This document shows positions 1-7,527 of a stretch of DNA of 64,000 nucleotides, one piece after another. Where the stretch lies: positions 1 through 64,000 of the forward strand of contig JAFGNU010000023.1 of NCBI GenBank assembly GCA_016926875.1, read 5' to 3'. The notes beneath the pieces were generated by a model. The model was not told where the DNA came from. It did not search any database and worked only from the letters and a program-made list of their open reading frames with translations. The stretch comes from Anaerolineae bacterium. Its GTDB lineage: Bacteria; Chloroflexota; Anaerolineae; Aggregatilineales; Aggregatilineaceae. The number at the start of each line of letters is the position of its first letter. Position 1 is the stretch's first letter. The translations under genes were made by a program, and so were the position numbers.

Positions 1-788
1 CGCGCCCTGCTGGCGTCGATACGCTTGATGCGGGCGTGGGCGTGCGGACTGGTGAGCAGTGCGCCGGTCAACATGCCTTCGATCTGTATGTCGTCGGTGA
101 ATACCGGCTTGCCTTTCGCCAATTTGACCGCGTCTACCTTCACTTCCGGCTGGCCGACGACTTGTGTCGGTTCCATGTCGGGAGGTGTAAATACCAGCGG
201 CGGCAGCGGATCGGTGCTCTCATCCCGGCGGTAGTACGGGGTGGGAAGTTCAATTGGCTCGCCGTCGGCGGGCAGGACGCGGTCAATGTGCGATACCGGC
301 GGTACCGCTTCGCCGCGCAGCACAGCCGCCGCCCGCTGGACCGCCTCGATAATCCGCACGTAGCCTGTACAGCGGCACAATACACCGCTTAGCGATGCTC
401 GAATCTCGTCGGCGGACGGGGCTGGATTCGCATCCAGCAGCGCCTTACTCGCCAGGATCATTGACGGTGTGCAAAAACCGCACTGGATCGCGCCGGTTTC
501 GATAAATGCCTGCTGAACCGGGTGCAGATCGCCGTTGGGATCGCTCAGCCCTTCGAGGGTGGTGATCGCGTGTCCATCGGCCTCAACAGCCAGCGTCATA
601 CAGCTTCGCACCGGCTGACCGTCGAGCAGCAGCACGCACACGCCGCAGTCGCCCGTATCACAGCCCCGTTTTACGCTCGGATAAGAAACACGGCGCAGCA
701 GATCGAGCAAGTTTTCGTTTGGTTCAACCGGGAAGGTTTTTTCGACGTTGTTGATTATAAGGTTGATAGTAACAGTCTTTTCGGCCAT
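1..788 (-). CDS. Molybdenum hydroxylase, fused [2Fe-2S] and molybdopterin subunit (partial)
   Basis: The gene runs off the left edge, so only about the first 262 residues are seen. Read from 788 downwards, residues 1-80 form a plant-type ferredoxin domain with the cluster motif RGCDTGDCGVCVL. A second 2Fe-2S domain follows, with CGFCTPSMI and LCRCTGY. After a linker, the sequence enters the start of the large molybdopterin domain (KLAKGKPVFTDDI, then GALLTSPHAHARI). In the xanthine dehydrogenase/aldehyde oxidase family these domains carry electrons from the Mo site to FAD. Here the Fe-S and Mo parts are one chain, while FAD is on the separate gene just upstream, only 3 bp away and surely co-transcribed. 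An AAGGAT ribosome site precedes the ATG. The substrate cannot be told from the sequence. Confidence 0.9.
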   Translation of the reverse strand, partial: MAEKTVTINLIINNVEKTFPVEPNENLLDLLRRVSYPSVKRGCDTGDCGVCVLLLDGQPVRSCMTLAVEADGHAITTLEGLSDPNGDLHPVQQAFIETGAIQCGFCTPSMILASKALLDANPAPSADEIRASLSGVLCRCTGYVRIIEAVQRAAAVLRGEAVPPVSHIDRVLPADGEPIELPTPYYRRDESTDPLPPLVFTPPDMEPTQVVGQPEVKVDAVKLAKGKPVFTDDIQIEGMLTGALLTSPHAHARIKRIDASRA

Positions 789-791
789 GAC

Positions 792-1487
792 CTATCCTTT
801 TTTGCATGCTTCCAGAACGCGGCGAGTCAGCACGGCGGCCATCTCGCGCCGGTAGTCGGCGCTGCCGCGAAAATCGCCCTGGGGCGTGATTTCCTGCGCA
901 ACCGACCGGGCAGCCTGATCGATCTGCCTGTCACTCAGCAGCGCGCCCTGGAGTGATTTCGCAGCCTGCGCCAGCCGGGCATACTCATACCACACCCCGG
1001 TCAGGGCCAGCCGCGCTTCCCGGACGTCTTCGCCATCCAGGTCCACGACGGCGGCAACCGTCACAACCGGGTCGGCAGCAGGCATCGGCGCAACATGCGC
1101 TTCCCCCCAGACACGCCCCGGCACATCCAACGGCAGACGCACAGCGGCCAGCTTGCCCTGGCGTGAGGCTGTGCGGGGCAAAAAGTCGGCCAGCGCGATT
1201 TCCTGCTCCTGGCCGCCATCCTGGAATACCACCACGGCGCCCCATGCCAGCAGCGCTGCAATCCACGCCGGGGCCAGGTTGGGTGACAGGATGGTCTGCT
1301 CAACCGTGATGCCTGTGCGATGCTGCCAGGACAGCGGCCTGCCCAACGTCCGGCGCACCAGTTCGGGGCACTCGGCTGCCTGGTAAACAGCTTCGAGCGC
1401 TGCCCCGGCAGGCAGGCTCAGGTAGGCCGGGCTTTGCTTGCCTGCCGCTTTGATAATTTTGATCGCATGTTGTTCAACGCTTGCCAC
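792..1487 (-). CDS. Molybdenum hydroxylase FAD-binding subunit, short
   Basis: This is 231 residues, shorter than the usual 280-300 for the CO dehydrogenase/xanthine dehydrogenase medium subunit. The C-terminal third is typical of the family's flavoprotein C domain: RLALTGVW, then a run of helix ending in DFRGSADYRREMAAVLTRR. The N-terminal part is weak. I do not see the usual AGGTD-type FAD pyrophosphate loop, so flavin binding may be altered or lost. It lies directly upstream of the fused Fe-S/Mo gene (3 bp gap), which supports its role as the partner subunit. Family membership is well supported; the functional state of the flavin site is an open question. Confidence 0.78.
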   Translation of the reverse strand: MASVEQHAIKIIKAAGKQSPAYLSLPAGAALEAVYQAAECPELVRRTLGRPLSWQHRTGITVEQTILSPNLAPAWIAALLAWGAVVVFQDGGQEQEIALADFLPRTASRQGKLAAVRLPLDVPGRVWGEAHVAPMPAADPVVTVAAVVDLDGEDVREARLALTGVWYEYARLAQAAKSLQGALLSDRQIDQAARSVAQEITPQGDFRGSADYRREMAAVLTRRVLEACKKG

Positions 1488-1557
1488 GTAAAATACCTCC
1501 CAATCGTAAAAAACCTATCTGCGAAATATCACGTGTAGCTGTAGGCAAATACAACAC

Positions 1558-2526
1558 TCACCGTTTGCCAAGCAGCGCGCGCAGCACAAAGCGCACATTG
1601 GCGGGATTTTCACCAACACGGCGGATGCTGTAGGGCCACCACGCCTCGCCAAACGGCATGTATACGCGCACCATGTGCTGCTGACCGGCGAGCTGGCGCT
1701 GTAACGGCTCGCGCACACCCAACAGCATCTCAATCTCGTATTCGCCGGGTTGCCAGCCGTTCGCCTCGGCTACCAGGGTCAGGATGTCGAGGATACGGTC
1801 ATCGTGCGTTGCGAAAATAGGCCGCAGCCCGGCTTCTTTCATGCCCGGACTGAGCGCCAACAGCGTCAAGCGCAAGTAGGCATCGTCAATGTCACGCTTG
1901 CGCGTATACGCGATGCGGCGGCTGGCAACAAATGCCCCCTTTACCATCCGGATGGTTGCCCCCTGCGCGGCTAAACGCTTGAAATCATCTTCAGTGCGGA
2001 ACAAATAGGTTTGGAGCGTGATCCCTGCGGGAATGTTGCTCCCAACTAACCGTTCGTAGAGTTCTATCGTTTTGTCAACATAGCTCGCGTCTTCCATGTC
2101 GACCATGATGTAGCGCCCTTCTGGCGCGTTCGCCATCGCCGCCCCAATGCGCTGCGCGTTTGTCCAGCCCAACTCATCCGAGATCGAATACCCGATCTGC
2201 GTGGGGTCCACCGAGATGAACCAATCCAGGTTGGTCTGGCTGAAGTGTTCAATCGCGGCGATGATATTTTTCACGTTCTCTTCAACCAACGCCTCCGAGT
2301 CAACATACTCGCCCAGGTAGTAGATCGAGGCATGAATCCCCGCCTGTGCGAACTCCTCGGCCTTGCGCTGAGCGGTTGCAACATCTGGACCGGCAACAAA
2401 CCGCCCGGCTAACGCAACCAGCCGGTCGCTGCTTTCGACTCGTGTGCGCAAGCCGTCATGGCAGGCCAATCTGATCATGGTCCGCTGCCAGATTCGCCTG
2501 CCCAGGTTCGCTCCCATAAGTGCCAT
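1558..2526 (-). CDS. Proline dehydrogenase
   Basis: This 322-residue soluble protein fits the monofunctional PRODH family, which oxidises L-proline to pyrroline-5-carboxylate with FAD and passes electrons to the quinone pool. Family features are seen in order along a TIM barrel: the ISVDPTQIGYS strand, VDMEDASYVDKT, GITLQTYL, RMVKGAF, FATHDDRI, YEIEMLLG, and the diagnostic C-terminal segment with YMPFGEAWWPY and RRVGENPAN, whose paired arginines bind the proline carboxylate. A strong site (GAGGAGG) lies before the ATG. No P5C dehydrogenase gene is adjacent, so the second step of proline breakdown must be encoded elsewhere. The next gene upstream on this strand is an unrelated MBL hydrolase. 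Confidence 0.93.
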   Translation of the reverse strand: MALMGANLGRRIWQRTMIRLACHDGLRTRVESSDRLVALAGRFVAGPDVATAQRKAEEFAQAGIHASIYYLGEYVDSEALVEENVKNIIAAIEHFSQTNLDWFISVDPTQIGYSISDELGWTNAQRIGAAMANAPEGRYIMVDMEDASYVDKTIELYERLVGSNIPAGITLQTYLFRTEDDFKRLAAQGATIRMVKGAFVASRRIAYTRKRDIDDAYLRLTLLALSPGMKEAGLRPIFATHDDRILDILTLVAEANGWQPGEYEIEMLLGVREPLQRQLAGQQHMVRVYMPFGEAWWPYSIRRVGENPANVRFVLRALLGKR

Positions 2527-2591
2527 ACTATCCTCCTCAAGCTGAACCGTTGCCCCAGGTAAGCCAGGTGTGATCAGCGCGGCATCTCTGG

Positions 2592-3467
2592 TTAAGGCTG
2601 AGTCTCCGTACCGGCTTCGATCACGATTACTGTCCCTGCGCCTACCTCGATAAAATCCTCGCCATATTCATCGGCAAACATCTGGATCGCCTCGTCACCC
2701 GTACAGTGACACGGCGCTACTTTCTGTACGTCCATCTGGCGGAACGATTCGATGATGTGAGCGATCTCGGCTTCGTGTCTATCGCTCAAGTGGAAGCCGC
2801 CTAACACCAGGTAAACCGGCTCGTCAAACAGGTCTTTCGCCTGCATCACCATGTTCGCCACGCCCGGATGCGCGCAGCCGGTAATAACTACTAACCCGTG
2901 CGTAGTTTTAATTATAAGCGCTTGCTCACGGATGCCACCACCCATTTCGCCGGTTGTAAACAGCCCTTTTGCGAAAACCTGGCCCGGCTCCACCTCGACC
3001 AGGGTAGTGACCTCACCCACCCGGCGCTTGAAATCATCCGGGAAAGACGGCGGCACATACACCACCGGGCGCACGCTGGTTGCCTGCAAGCTCGCCAGCC
3101 CACCGACGTGATCGCCGTGAATATGCGAGAGCACCACCGAATCAATGCTCAGCGGGTCAATATCAAGCGCAGCCATGTTATCGAGCAGGATGGTACCATC
3201 GGCTCCGGTGTCAAATAGCAAGATGTGATCGCCATATTCGACCAGCGCCGCAAAGCCCCAGGCCGGTGTATAAGCCGGGTCAACGGTTTTGTTGTCGAAC
3301 ACAATCGTGATCGTGAGTTCAGAATCAGGCTGTTCGATCATTGCTTCGTCTCCCGCGTGTGTAGGTGTAGCCGCGAGATCGGTCAAGGAGATAGAGGTAG
3401 ATAGTAGAGCCGCCAGCGGGCAGCTTACCAGGATCAGCAAGATACCAAACACCAACCAGTAGCGCAT
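2592..3467 (-). CDS. Exported or membrane-anchored MBL-fold metallo-hydrolase
   Basis: The protein has 291 residues. Residues 1-25 form a hydrophobic segment after a short positive start, so it is probably exported or anchored. The rest is a metallo-beta-lactamase fold: LLFDTGADGTIL, the metal motif SHIHGDHVGG, ITGCAHPGVANM and a late LGGFHL/CHCTGDEA. The GCAHPG segment and overall layout are those of the branch annotated as dihydropteridine/MptA-like MBL hydrolases; the real substrate is unknown. Its ribosome site (GGAGG) lies within the last codons of the C_GCAxxG-type gene upstream (4 bp between stop and start), so translation of the two is likely coupled. Confidence 0.85.
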   Translation of the reverse strand: MRYWLVFGILLILVSCPLAALLSTSISLTDLAATPTHAGDEAMIEQPDSELTITIVFDNKTVDPAYTPAWGFAALVEYGDHILLFDTGADGTILLDNMAALDIDPLSIDSVVLSHIHGDHVGGLASLQATSVRPVVYVPPSFPDDFKRRVGEVTTLVEVEPGQVFAKGLFTTGEMGGGIREQALIIKTTHGLVVITGCAHPGVANMVMQAKDLFDEPVYLVLGGFHLSDRHEAEIAHIIESFRQMDVQKVAPCHCTGDEAIQMFADEYGEDFIEVGAGTVIVIEAGTETQP

Positions 3468-3471
3468 GTTA

Positions 3472-3939
3472 TCAGTCCTCCAACACTAACACCTCCAACA
3501 ATATGCGTGCTGCTCGTTCAACCAGCACCGCGCACGGTGTTCCTTCGCCGCCATAGCCGGAACTGCGAAGTTCTCCACAGTTGGTTGAGCCAAGCTCCTG
3601 ACCAAACCGCTCGCGGAAGCGGCTCGCCAACCGGTAAGCCTGGCTGTCATCGGTGCCCGTTTCCGTGCGGCCATACAGCGCACCGATCACCATCAAGCCC
3701 CCGCTGAACGCACCGCACACATCGTGATACGTCCCGCCCACGCCGCCGCCAAACGGGGTGCTCATGCGCAGCGCCTGTTCGTTTACCGCGTCCAGCAGCG
3801 CCCCGCCTACGCCTAGCACCATCGCCTCAGAGCAGTGATAGCCCTGGCGCAGCAGGTTTCCGGCGTGGCGTGCGACTTCTTCGCGTCTTTGAGGATCGGC
3901 TATCAAACGGAACCGGTCCTCAATGCTTTTATCCGGCAT
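3472..3939 (-). CDS. C_GCAxxG_C_C family redox-type protein
   Basis: This is a small cytosolic protein of 155 residues. It shows the spaced cysteines of the C_GCAxxG_C_C family: GYHCSEAM near residue 40, DVCGAFSGG near residue 95 and STNCGEL near residue 135. Members are often next to redox or metal proteins, and the cysteines are thought to be redox-active or metal-binding; no reaction is established. I place the start at the ATG at 3939, because an AAAGGT site stands nine bases before it; an in-frame extension to 3978 lacks such a site. The downstream MBL-hydrolase gene starts 4 bp after this stop, pointing to a two-gene unit. Confidence 0.8.
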   Translation of the reverse strand: MPDKSIEDRFRLIADPQRREEVARHAGNLLRQGYHCSEAMVLGVGGALLDAVNEQALRMSTPFGGGVGGTYHDVCGAFSGGLMVIGALYGRTETGTDDSQAYRLASRFRERFGQELGSTNCGELRSSGYGGEGTPCAVLVERAARILLEVLVLED

Positions 3940-4036
3940 AATGTTTTTACCTTTCATGTGTAAATACGTGCTTAGCAAAGCTGAATGCCAACCTGATCGC
4001 CAATTACCATCCAGTACCGGCTAATCCGGGCGAGAA

Positions 4037-5026
4037 TTAGCGGGGCGAACCGGGTGCAGTTCTTTTGCTCTGGGCATCGTCAGGATAATGAGCGGGCGCG
4101 GCGCTCCAGAAGCGGACACCGTACCGCTCAACCACCTGTGCGCGCCCACTCACTTTGAGTTCATCCAATATCCGGCGGGCCTGCCCCGGCAAGCGGCGCT
4201 CAAGCGCGCGTTCCAGTTCGTCCTGGCGCACCGGGTGGCGCGTAATAATGCCGATCACTTCCCCGGTCACGTCTTCGCTGTCGCCCAAATCAAGGCTGCC
4301 TGCGGCGGGATGCACCACTCGCGCCACATCACCCAGGATCGCAACCGCGCGCATGACACCGTCTTCATCCGGCGGCTGCACCCAGGTTTCGACCGGCGGG
4401 CGCGTGGGCAGGTTGATATGCACCTGGTCCGGCTGGATGCGGCGCAGCGCGTCGGCAATGTCGCACAAAGCCTCTTCGGTATCGTTTTGCCCCTTGACCA
4501 GCATGATCTCGACCCAGAGCTCGCCGGTGTATTCCTGGCGAAACGCGATCAACCCATCCAGCAGGCGCTCGAACGTCGTTTCCGGGTGCGGGCGGTTGAT
4601 CTGGCGGTATAAACCGGGCGAACCGGCGTCCAATGTCGGCAGCATGGCATCGGCAGGAACCAACGCGCGGCGGACTTCCGGCAGATACAACAACGCACCG
4701 TTGGTGATGACCGCCACCGGCAGATCGGACAGCGCTTTGACCTCGTGAATGAGCCAGCCAATGCTGGCGTGCAGCGTTGGTTCACCCGAACCAACAAATG
4801 TCACCCAGTCGATTTTACCGGGGCCGAGCGTTTCTAATGTCTGCCGGACTTCGGCCAGGATGTCTTGCGGGGGATAGTAGTCATGGCGTTCGTTCACAAC
4901 CGGCATAGTCCGGCCAAGCTGGCAGTACACGCAGTTCCAGTTGCAGGTTTTGAGCGGGATCGTATCGATACCAAGCGATTGCCCCAATCGCCGGGACGGC
5001 ACCGGTCCAAAAACATAATTCGCCAT
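4037..5026 (-). CDS. Radical SAM protein (COG0731-like)
   Basis: This is a 329-residue radical SAM enzyme. The N-terminus FGPVPSRRLGQSLG followed by the cluster motif CNWNCVYCQLG (CxxxCxxC) is characteristic of the COG0731 group, related to wyosine-synthesis enzymes of archaea but widespread in bacteria with unknown substrate. Further SAM-barrel features are VGSGEPTLH (glycine-rich GEP motif), ITNGALLY, and HINLPTRPP. Residues 245-315 form a small winged-helix-like C-terminal domain (RHPVRQDELERALE to RYGVRFW). A GAGG site precedes the ATG. It lies between the C_GCAxxG gene and the YggS-like gene on the same strand. The fold and cofactor are certain; the reaction is not known. Confidence 0.88.
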   Translation of the reverse strand: MANYVFGPVPSRRLGQSLGIDTIPLKTCNWNCVYCQLGRTMPVVNERHDYYPPQDILAEVRQTLETLGPGKIDWVTFVGSGEPTLHASIGWLIHEVKALSDLPVAVITNGALLYLPEVRRALVPADAMLPTLDAGSPGLYRQINRPHPETTFERLLDGLIAFRQEYTGELWVEIMLVKGQNDTEEALCDIADALRRIQPDQVHINLPTRPPVETWVQPPDEDGVMRAVAILGDVARVVHPAAGSLDLGDSEDVTGEVIGIITRHPVRQDELERALERRLPGQARRILDELKVSGRAQVVERYGVRFWSAAPAHYPDDAQSKRTAPGSPR

Positions 5027-5065
5027 AATAACCTCAACTTTTAAAAAACATACAGAAGATTGTAC

Positions 5066-5740
5066 TTATGCCGGTCGGCTGCCAAACAACGCCGTGCCGA
5101 GTCGAACAACGTTGGCGCCTTCTTCGATGGCAATGTGATAGCTGTTGCTCATGCCCATCGACAGGTAGTGCATCGCAACGTTGGGGTAGCTCAGGCATGA
5201 TAAACGCTCAAATACTTCGCGCGTTGCCCTGAAGTATGGGCGAGCATCTTCGGGATTGCCAAAGCGCGGCCCCATCGTCATAACCCCTTGCACCTGGATG
5301 TGATCCAGCCCGGCGACGGCTGCGACCAACTCGTCTACATCTTCCGGCAGTGCACCGGTTTTGTTCGGCTCGCGTCCGCTGTTGATTTCGATCAGCACGG
5401 ACATGGTTTTGCCGATGGCGGCGCAGTGCTGGTTGATCGTACCGGCCAGTTCAATCGAATCGAGCGTTTCGATCATATCGAACAAGCGAACAGCCCTGGA
5501 TACCTTGTTGCGCTGTAAGTGGCCGATCATATGCCAGGTTGCCTTGTTCCCCACCACAGCGATGATGTTACGCGCTTCCTGCACATAATTCTCGCCGATG
5601 TGCGTGATTCCAGCCTGTATGACCGCCTCAACTTCTTGCGGCGTGCGCGTCTTGGCTGCCGCAACCAGTATCACATCCGGTGGAATGGTGTCCAGAATAC
5701 GCTGCACCGATGCTGCTATATCATCAGTCAACTTGCTCAT
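5066..5740 (-). CDS. PLP homeostasis protein, YggS/PROSC family
   Basis: This is a 224-residue single-domain PLP-binding TIM-barrel protein. The PLP lysine lies in VAAAKTRT. HIGENYVQEA, WHMIGHLQRNK, MGMSNSYHIAIEEGAN and VRLGTALFG are hallmark segments of the family, the last ones forming the phosphate-binding site. These proteins control pyridoxal phosphate levels in the cytosol rather than catalysing a reaction. The start at 5740 is preferred since GAGG stands nine bases before it; a longer in-frame start at 5776 has no good site. Length matches the family (about 220-240). Confidence 0.93.
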   Translation of the reverse strand: MSKLTDDIAASVQRILDTIPPDVILVAAAKTRTPQEVEAVIQAGITHIGENYVQEARNIIAVVGNKATWHMIGHLQRNKVSRAVRLFDMIETLDSIELAGTINQHCAAIGKTMSVLIEINSGREPNKTGALPEDVDELVAAVAGLDHIQVQGVMTMGPRFGNPEDARPYFRATREVFERLSCLSYPNVAMHYLSMGMSNSYHIAIEEGANVVRLGTALFGSRPA

Positions 5741-5810
5741 AGCCAGTAACCTCGCATCCTCTCTATTGTACAACACACACCCTGGCGTTCATTAGGCCGG
5801 GAATATAATA

Positions 5811-5832
5811 AGGCGACTGCTATGAGTCGCCT
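5811..5832 (-). terminator. Rho-independent terminator after the FmdB gene
   Basis: A perfect 8-bp stem (AGGCGACT / AGTCGCCT) with a 6-base loop lies 49 bases past the stop of the FmdB-type gene. On the minus strand it is followed by a T-rich stretch (TTATTATATT). On the other side there is a TTTT run too, so some activity for plus-strand transcripts is possible. Confidence 0.65.
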
Positions 5833-5880
5833 CTGGTTTTCAGCATGAATGGGTAAAAAGCAAACGCCGCGCGGGACTGC

Positions 5881-6183
5881 TTATGACTCGCCGGTGCTGC
5901 TGGTGTCGGTCGAAGATGACGATGCATCAGAAGCCGGTTCGTTCTTGGTGGACGTATTATCACCTGCGCCGGCTTCTTTTTTAGGTGGCACAGCCAGGTT
6001 ATTGCGCCCCCGGCTGTCCGTCACATACCAGCCCCCTCCCTTAAATACGACCCCAACGGCCTGCGGGACGCGGTGAACATAACTGCCGCATTCAGGGCAC
6101 TCGGTGACCGGATCATCCGAGAACTTCTGGCGAACGTCAAACCGGACGCCGCATTCCTCGCACTGGTAGGTATAAACGGGCAT
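5881..6183 (-). CDS. FmdB-type zinc ribbon protein
   Basis: The protein has 100 residues. The first 40 are the FmdB zinc ribbon: MPVYTYQCEECGVRF, then ECPECGSYVHRV, giving two CxxC pairs that would hold one zinc ion. The remainder is a Ser/Thr/Asp-rich, probably disordered tail, common in this family in Chloroflexota and Actinomycetota. The family was named as a putative regulator near formamidase genes, but no role is proven. A GAGGTGAG site lies ahead of the ATG. The recombinase gene ends 109 bp upstream on the same strand. Confidence 0.88.
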   Translation of the reverse strand: MPVYTYQCEECGVRFDVRQKFSDDPVTECPECGSYVHRVPQAVGVVFKGGGWYVTDSRGRNNLAVPPKKEAGAGDNTSTKNEPASDASSSSTDTSSTGES

Positions 6184-6292
6184 ACACTCACCTCACTATC
6201 TTACCAAGGGAAAAGTATACAGCGTTTTATAGCTGGCGTAAAGCTATTTTTGATGAAATTTCGTAAAAATTTTGATCACCGGAGTCTATGGC

Positions 6293-7303
6293 CTATTCCA
6301 GACCCAACAAGTCGGCCATCAGGACTGCGCCTTCGTTCTGCTGCGGCAGCTTGCTCAGGTACCGTTCGGTGATCGCCACATTCGAATGGCGTAACAACCG
6401 GCTGATAGTATCGATTGCCACGCCGTTCTCCTGGAGCGATCCCGCAATGCTGCGGCGGAGATCGTGCGGTGCCACACGCCCCAGACCAGCCTCGCGCGCC
6501 GCTGCGCTCACGATACGCCACAGCGCATCCGTAGTCAGGCCACGCCTGGACACGCGACCGCCTTTCCACACCCGGCGAATCAGGGCGCTGTCCGGGGCCG
6601 GGTTGACGTGGTGCATCCAGTTCTCCAGCGCTTCCATGACGGTTTTGGGCACATCAACATACACCGCTTTGCTGCCCTTGCCATGAATCAGCATCACCGG
6701 GCGCCCGTTTTGTATACCAAAGTCACTCCAGCGTGCGTCGACTAGCTCCTCGCGGCGCAGTGCCATCGTACACAACATACTCATCACCAGCCGGTTGCGC
6801 GCGCACTGCTGGTCGGTGGTAGCGATTGTCTCCGCTGCCGTCATGAGCTGCCTGATCTGTTCAATCGATAACCACCGGCCCGGACGCTGACCGTCCTCGG
6901 CACGCGGCGCGCGAACGTTGCCCATCGCCGCGCTGGTATAATCATCCAGCCAGCCCGCCTCGGCCAGCAGGGCCGACAACGTGATGATCGCCGCCCGTGC
7001 CTGGTTCAAACCCTGTTTACCCTGTCCCTCTGCGGCCAGCCGTCCCAGCCAGGCGCGCAGCGTTGGCGCGCTCATGAACGGCAGCAGCAGTTTGAGCGGC
7101 AGGGCGCGCATCCGCTCGGTTCGCTCGTGCCCAAAAGTAGGCTCCTGCCCGGTAACGTCTGCCAGATACCGGTCCACCCAGCGCGCGTAAGCCCGCTGGG
7201 TATGCGGGCTGCTGGCGCGACCGGTCAGCACTTCGGCAAAATTAAACGTGGTGCCAGCCGGAAGATCAACCGGGTCGTTGATAGGCTGAAGCTGGTTGTT
7301 CAC
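6293..7303 (-). CDS. Tyrosine recombinase / phage-type integrase
   Basis: The 336 residues give a SAM-like core-binding domain (about residues 28-140, SPHTQRAYARW) and a catalytic domain (about 155-330). The full catalytic set is visible: Arg in MALRREEL, Lys in HGKGSK, HDLRRS, RHSN and the tyrosine nucleophile in ITERYLSK. It therefore appears intact and active. It could be a Xer-like resolvase or the integrase of a small mobile element. No excisionase, transposase or tRNA attachment site is next to it, so its role is unclear. The start is GTG with an AGGAG site eight bases before it. Confidence 0.88.
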   Translation of the reverse strand: MNNQLQPINDPVDLPAGTTFNFAEVLTGRASSPHTQRAYARWVDRYLADVTGQEPTFGHERTERMRALPLKLLLPFMSAPTLRAWLGRLAAEGQGKQGLNQARAAIITLSALLAEAGWLDDYTSAAMGNVRAPRAEDGQRPGRWLSIEQIRQLMTAAETIATTDQQCARNRLVMSMLCTMALRREELVDARWSDFGIQNGRPVMLIHGKGSKAVYVDVPKTVMEALENWMHHVNPAPDSALIRRVWKGGRVSRRGLTTDALWRIVSAAAREAGLGRVAPHDLRRSIAGSLQENGVAIDTISRLLRHSNVAITERYLSKLPQQNEGAVLMADLLGLE

Positions 7304-7389
7304 AACGAACTCCTGAGCAAAGTAAAATCGCCAACACGATACAGGCCATCATTTTTGGCATTGCTGCCGGGCAAGAAACAAGGCACTCA

Positions 7390-7436
7390 CCCGGTTTTTC
7401 GCTAACGCTGATCGCCAACTGCTAAAACGTGTGTTT
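7390..7436 (+). repeat. Dispersed repeat copy A, upstream of xylulokinase
   Basis: About 47 bp of this intergenic stretch match the copy at 62884-62928 at roughly 80 percent identity with a few single-base gaps. Shared cores are CCCGG, then TTTTCGC, GATCGC, AACT, and CTAAA. Both copies lie in spacers between divergent genes. Function is unknown. Confidence 0.5.
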
Positions 7437-7527
7437 GAAGTGGCAAAAAACCGGATGGCGTATACTTAACATAATACACTATCTATCCATCGACAACCTT
7501 TAAGGCAATCTTACAGGCAGGATCGTT

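Noticed and set aside
3940-3978. Longer start for the C_GCAxxG-type protein
   Set aside because: The ATG at 3939 has a clear ribosome site; the longer form does not.
6184-7527. Prophage or genomic island around the recombinase
   Set aside because: Neighbours are ordinary housekeeping genes, base composition does not change, and no direct repeats or phage genes were seen.
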